Below, piece by piece: positions 58,555-64,000 of a DNA stretch of 64,000 nucleotides; positions within the stretch are counted from its first letter, which is position 1; every line of letters begins with the position of its first letter. The DNA lies in contig NC_134442.1 in assembly GCF_030867145.1 (NCBI RefSeq), positions 1,007,001 to 1,071,000 of the forward strand. The letters run 5' to 3'. Under the pieces are notes generated by a model. That model searched no databases. It had not been told where the DNA came from and saw nothing but the letters and a program-made list of their open reading frames with translations. A program made the position numbers and the translations under genes. This stretch comes from Opisthocomus hoazin. Taxonomy: Eukaryota > Chordata > Aves > Opisthocomiformes > Opisthocomidae.

Positions 58555-59884
58555 TCACAGGGTCCATCGCCATGTTGGCTGCTCCCTTGCAGATCGCAGG
58601 ATGTGGATGGTCTGAGACGCAAAGGAACGGACTGAGGGGTTGGTGTCTTTCTCCAAGAGCTTGAGGGCTGCAACAGAAAGAGATGAGATGAGATGAGATG
58701 AGATGAGATGAGATGAGATGAGATGAGATGAGATGAGATGAGATGAGATGAAAGCCCACTGTCTGCAGAGACCCCCAGGCATCCCCTCCAGAGCACGCCA
58801 GGCCCACCCTTCTCTTTCCCTGGCCAGGAGGAGCAGGTGGGACACAAGGGTCAGTTGGAAGCTGCTGCTCCAAACGCCCCCGAGATGTACCCCTGTCCGT
58901 GAAGCGTTTCCCTGGAGCTGGGCAAGGCATGGCAGCACCCGTCCCCGGTCTGTTCTCAGCTCCACCAGTGCTGCCCCCACTCACCATCGCAGACTTCACA
59001 GAGCTTCTCCCCGTGCTGTTCCCTCAGGTGCTGCACGGCAAGCCCTAGGCACAGAGCTCCCATCAGACCCCCCCACTACCCAGCACACAAGGCCCCTAGC
59101 CCTGCCCGCTGAGCTGCACGGCCTCCCCCCTCAGCAGGGTGACCCCAGGAAGGACGGTGGCCTGGGGCCAGGCTGCCCAGAGAGGGACCGGGGACGGTGG
59201 CTCACCAATGAACCTGACGGCCGCCTCTCGCAAGCTGGCCTTAGCATCCTGCAGGTACGGCAGGCTCTGCTCCAGGTATTCCTCAGCCCTGCTCCTGTCC
59301 CGCGCCAGCTGCAGAGAGCACGTGGGCATGGCCACGTCACAGAGGCTCCCCGGCCACAGGAGCAGGCCCTCCTCCAGCACCCCCTGTTGCAGAGACCCGG
59401 GGGGCAGTCCTCACCCAGTCTGGGCCCGGGGACTTGGGGGTTGTCCTCACCAAGCACTCGCTGATCCTTCATGCCTGCTAGGTCCACACCAGGTGTCTGA
59501 GCTGGTTCCACCTGAGGAGCTCTGCTGCAGCCAGAAGGGCTTCCCCAGAGGCCTGCAGAGCAGCAGAAGCTGGGAGATGGCACCATGGCTTGTGGAAGGA
59601 GATCTGGTGTCTCCCTCCTCTTGCCTTTGCTCCTGGGGTGATCCCACCCTTAGGAAGCTGGGATGTGCCCTGGCCCACACAGCTGCAACTTTCTTCCCTG
59701 CACCGTTGCTGAGCTTTGACAGCTGTACCTTGGCCACGCTCTGCGGTTGGTCGCTCATATGAAAGAGCAGCAGAAGCAGGCCCCCTTGCATGTTCTTCTT
59801 CATCTGCCTCTTGCTGTTCCCCACCACAGTGCTCATCAGGTGTCTGCAGAGCCTGGTGGAGAGCTCTCTCAGCTGGCTGAGTTC
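58555..59884 (-). pseudogene. MROH family 3' fragment, copy 2
   Basis: Exons 59884-59729, 59552-59451, 59308-59206, 59044-58985 and 58667-58555 are near-identical to copy 1, including both nonsense codons in the 102-bp exon and the early stop in the last exon. The disabling changes therefore preceded the direct duplication. Differences are limited to a few substitutions and the shorter ATGAG microsatellite. Confidence 0.87.
58683..58747. repeat. (ATGAG)13 microsatellite
   Basis: Thirteen perfect units, nine fewer than in copy 1. Confidence 0.98.
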
Positions 59885-60460
59885 CTGGCAGGGAGAAGAA
59901 CAGTAGGACTTCAGCAACGGCAGCTCTCTGCCCACAGTGAGCAGAAGCGTTAGCATGGATGATGGGAGAGGAGGTGCTCCCGGGTCGGATTCTGCTCACG
60001 GGAGCTGTGGGCCAGACCTGCAGCCACAGCTGAACAGCCATGGGCTCGTGAAAGGCCACTCAGGAGATTTCCTCCAGGCAGTGCCTGAGCCTCAGAGCGC
60101 TCTCCCAGACACCCAGCACTCCCCACCAGCGGCACCAGCCGTGCTGGAGAAGAGCTCCCCACGGTCCGGCTGAGGAGGAGACCAGGGGGCTGCTCCTTAG
60201 CAATGCCTCCGGGCCACGTCCCACTGGCTCAGCCTCAGCCCCTTTCCTTGGGGTCTGGGGAGAACGTCTGGTCCTGCCCTGCAGCGCAGCTGGGGAGCCC
60301 TCGGGGCTCTGGAAGCAGCTGCCAGGGAGAAGCTGGGCTGGGCTGCAGAACCCAGAAGCCATCCCACAGGAGCCCAGGGCAGAAAGCAGAAGAGAAGGCC
60401 TTGCTCTGAGTGCTGCTCGCAGGGCCATCAACATGGCCGGCAGCAGCCCCTGCCCCGGGC

Positions 60461-60551
60461 CTACGGCTCCCAGCATGTCCTGGGAAATAACATGGCCACC
60501 CAGCAGCCCCTGCCCCAGGGCAGGCCCCAGGACTACAGCTCCCAGCATGCC
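60461..60551. promoter_or_regulatory. Paired ZNF143/THAP11-type motifs, copy 2
   Basis: Duplicate of 4009-4099; both motif cores are unchanged. Confidence 0.55.
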
Positions 60552-60560
60552 CTGGGGCGC

Positions 60561-62191
60561 TCCTCCCTGCCCTGCCTTCCACTCTCAGAAGCATCTCCTT
60601 TGTTTCACAAGGGATGAGAGTTTCACACAGTAAACCTCAGAGGTGTTCTTATTTCTTCTCAACTCAGCAGCCATTGCCAAGCACACATCCAGTCAGGCCA
60701 GGAGAGCACGGGGTCCCTTCTGCTCCGCGTCCCTCACACGATGAGGGGGTGACAGCCACCAGCCCCTGTGAGCCGACAGCTCGCCAACAGCCACCACGCT
60801 AAGGGACACAGCCCCTGCTCAGACACCACGGGCCTCTGGAATGGCTCTCCAGAAAGGTGCCCAGGAGAAGGACAAAAGAAGGACCGACCATCTGCAAGAT
60901 CAGAGCAGAATGAGGAAGCCAAGAGCGTAACGTGGCAACACTCCAAAAGTGAGAAAAGACACCAAACTCTTCTGAGGATGTCACATCATCTTGGCAGACC
61001 AGTGCCCTCTCCCGCACGCCAGCAGGACCCAGCAAAGTCTTACTCCTGAGATTTCACCATGTGTGGTGGCAAGCCCCTGGGCAGACCTCATTAGCCATAT
61101 CCTTCGGCAGCTTTAATTGACGACTCCAGCCCTTGGGACAGACACACAGACAGATGAGAGGTTAACCAAGGCTGTGAGGAAGAAAGAATCCCATGCTACG
61201 TCTACATCACCAAACGTCTCAAGGCACACCAGACTTCAGTGCACTTCACATTTCTTCACAGCTCTACTTGGCTACTGCCGAAATAACGACTTTGCCTCTC
61301 TCCATATTTTCTTTCGTAGCACTGTCCATTGCCGACAGCAGCCTGCTGCAAATTCCTTACCGTAATTCTGCTCACTGAATGCAGTCATGTGTGCATATAG
61401 ACAGTACCCAGTAAGGAGTGGCAGAGCAGAGAATGGGATTTTTGCCAAACTTGACAAAGACACCCTGTGAAAATGACAGCCCTTCCATCTGAAAGAGCAA
61501 CAGCAGCTTTAGTAGCGGGGTGGGGAGGGGGGGAAGCTGAAAGAGGTTCTGTAGCACTTTTCACTACTTTCCCTTGGAACAGCAAGGTGCAATCATGCCT
61601 TGTGACTTTGGCCAATGAAATCCATTAAAACTTAGTGCTATAAAAAAAAGCAACAACCAAACCAAACACCACAGTTGCATTTCTAGCAATTACTGGAAAT
61701 CTGCTGACAAAAATGTTGCACATTGCAAAGCTAAAGCACAGCCGCACAGAGCTGTCTGGTGGTTGGAACAACCACCAAATAACAGAAGAAGTGGAGAACA
61801 TTTTGCAACTTCCAGCACTACAGTTGATTTGGATGGAGTCAAGAACTAAAGCAGCCACAACAGATGAAGGACATCATGTAACATCCACAATAGAACACAA
61901 GTAAAAACTGTAGTTACTACCACTCTGGTAAAATGCGGGAATGACACATCTCTCCATTGCTGCTGAAACCAGAGCTCCATCACTGCACCAGGGTTTCCAC
62001 CGTGTTCCTAAACACGCGCTCCTGCACTTCACGTTGGACGTACCCAGCCAATTAACGATCCAAGACCATAAACCCAAACAGAAGGAACAAAGAAAAGCGT
62101 GAATTTTAGTGGAAGATTTTTGATTTCTCTTTCAGCTGAACATCAGATGCTTCCGAAAAGGAAACGCTGGGGCAGACAGCCCTGTCACAAG
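60561..62191. other. Unassigned DNA, copy 2 of 4110-5740
   Basis: No recognised feature in either copy. Confidence 0.5.
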
Positions 62192-62199
62192 AAACTCAC

Positions 62200-62280
62200 C
62201 TCCACAAACAGGAACAGTGACGCCTGCTGGCAAGCTTCTGTCGAATGAGTCGCGTCAGACTGGCGATTACTGGAGAAAAC
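62200..62280 (-). other. Candidate 81-bp coding exon, copy 2
   Basis: Same frame and splice sites as 5749-5829, with one visible substitution near 62221, which is silent in the frame proposed. Confidence 0.35.
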
Positions 62281-62600
62281 CTGGAACAGAGAGAGGGGAG
62301 AAAAACACCTCTGTGTTACCCCAACATCATCCTCTGAAGGAATTGTGTCACATAGGATGCACTCGTTAACTGTCACAGCACGTCACTAGCAGTCACATGT
62401 CAGCTCCTCGTTTTATTTCATGTTCCTGATTTCTGCGCTGCGTTCCTGTGCACTGCGTGGTGTGCAGCGTGTGCTGCGCTGTGGGATTCACTGCCCTGTC
62501 TGCTCTCTGTCGCGTTCCCTGTGCTGTGCTGCTGCATTCTGTGGTACCGACTGCCCTGTGCCCATGGTCTGTGTGACACTGTCAGTGCTGTGCTGGCTGC

Positions 62601-63351
62601 TGTGCTGTGTGGGGCCCAGGGGGCGGTCCCCCAGCCCCGGGTCCAGACCGCGGATTGGCCGAGACAGCACTGGGCGGAGCCACCAACGGTCACCACCCAC
62701 AGCGGGCGGAGCCACCAACAGCCACCAACGGGCACTGCCCCGCGGCAGACAGAGGCCGGCCAGACCCATCGGCACGGCGATGCCCAGGGACGTGGCAGTG
62801 CAGGCGCCGGCAGCGGGTGGAACGCGGCGTCCTCAGCTTCCCCGGGGCTGCCTGCGCCTGGCAGAGCCCCCGCAGCCGCCCGGCCCCAGCACCTGTCCCC
62901 GCAGGCGATCGCCTGCCCGGGGGTCCGGCGGAGGGGTGCGCGGGGCTGTTCCCGGAGGGGTGACAGCCAGCCGGCCGGCCGGGGTGCCACAGGCAGACGT
63001 GGGGCTCTGCCCGGGGGCTGAGCTGCAGGAGGGGGTGGGCAGGTGGAGGGGTGTCCGGGAGGGACCCCGAGCCATGGAGCTGGGCTCTGCCATCTGCGGC
63101 ACACACAGCCCAGCTCGGCGTGTGGTCGGCCAGCGCGGCAGGGCCAGGAGCCGTCTGTGTGCCGGGAGGAAGGTACAGGGAACGGCTGGGCAGGGGTGGC
63201 AGCAGGTCACTGCTCGGGGCTGTCAGGGGAACACTCCTCACTCTCCCAGGGACCTCGGTGGGATCGGAGGAGGCCCCGGGCATGTGGGTACAGCCCCGGT
63301 CATCCGGCGGGACAGATGGAGAGGGCTTGAAGCGGAAATGGAGGGGTCAGA
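62601..63351. promoter_or_regulatory. CpG-rich promoter-like block, copy 2
   Basis: Duplicate of 6150-6900. Several differences are at CpG sites (for example ACGCGG against ACGTGG near 62790), consistent with methylation decay after duplication. Confidence 0.45.
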
Positions 63352-63400
63352 GGACACCCATGGGAGAGCTGGAGGTGAGCTAAGGGTTGGCACGGCGTTG

Positions 63401-64000
63401 TTTGGGATGGCGTGTGTTGTGTCCTGTCTTCTGTGTTGTGCGCTGTACCCTCTGCTGTGTGTTGGGTCTGTCGCATGGTATGGAGTTTACTGCATGATAA
63501 GGTATTTATGGTGTGGTCCGGTGTTTTGGATGGTGTGGATGGCATTTTGAATGGTATAGGATGGTATAGGATGGTAAGCCTTGCATGGTGCAGTGTGTGC
63601 ATGTATTGTATGGTATGTATTATGTATTATTGTATTTTGTATGGTATGGTTTTGTATCTGGTATAGTATGTTTTTTTATTTTGTATGGTAGGGTATTTTG
63701 TATTGCAGGTACGGTATGGTCTGTACTGTAAGAATTGTATTCAGTTTTGTACTGCCCGTATGGCACAGCGCTGGGCATGGTATGGGGTGTGGTGCTGTGC
63801 TGCATGCATTACATTTTTTTTGGCGTTAGATTTTGCATTGCGTTTAATGTATGCATGGTGTGGTGTGTACGGCATTGTCTATGTTGTGTATTTTGTACAG
63901 TATGGTGTATTTTGTGTTGTTGGCATTGGGGGTATGGTCTTGGGGATGTGGCATTGGGGTGTATGGTGTTGTCTGGCGTGCAGGGTGTTGTTTGGCATGA
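63401..64000 (+). repeat. TGTAT satellite, start of copy 2 array
   Basis: Duplicate of the start of the array at 6950; it continues past the window end. Confidence 0.9.

Larger units (their letters stand above)
56493..64000. repeat. Segmental direct duplication, copy 2
   Basis: Same orientation as 1-7549 and still matching at the window end, so the full unit is longer than 7.5 kb. Here the left flank is visible, including the whole LTR and the interrupted CR1. Confidence 0.97.

Overview
This window looks like avian nuclear DNA. The evidence is several CR1 retrotransposon fragments, two solo LTRs, spliced vertebrate genes, and gene families known to be expanded in birds (maestro heat-like repeat MROH genes, CCDC81-like HU-domain genes). 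The sequence alone does not give species or chromosome. Base-level calls come from reading by eye; percentages and phylogenies were not computed.

The window is dominated by segmental duplication. (1) A direct duplication: 1-7549 is repeated nearly base for base at 56493-64000 and runs off both window ends. It carries a solo LTR, CR1 tails, a 3' MROH fragment, a CpG-rich block and the start of a TGTAT-type satellite. (2) Inverted block I: 11757 to about 17430 against about 36330-42015, with a TOPORS-like relic, 21-bp repeat arrays and a CCAAT-box promoter-like segment. (3) Inverted block II: about 18192-20641 against 43315-46160, with acrosin exons 3-5. The two inverted pairs have different centres (coordinate sums about 53,770 and 63,957), so this is a rearranged mosaic and not one palindrome.

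Gene content between the repeats: an AMBRA1 terminal exon with a polyadenylated 3' UTR (21515-23644, +); a complete CCDC81-like gene with eight exons and an unbroken 318-codon frame (26682-30608, +); an eleven-exon 3' portion of an MROH gene (30951-36072, +) with nonsense changes and a 34-residue in-frame repeat; a five-exon acrosin gene with one nonsense codon (42667-45151, +); and a USP36/USP42-like ubiquitin protease relic with an RS-repeat tail (52452-55019, +). A 1.7-kb CR1 with reverse transcriptase lies at 50372-52058 (-).

About 6 kb of degenerate TGTAT/GTATG satellite (6950-11868, 41880-42015, 48785-49795, 63401-64000) sits at or near several duplication boundaries. The acrosin copies are damaged in complementary ways: the left one lacks exons 1-2 and the right one has a stop in exon 3. 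Acrosin is a sperm protease. Together with inverted repeated arms this resembles an ampliconic, possibly testis-biased region, but that is inference.
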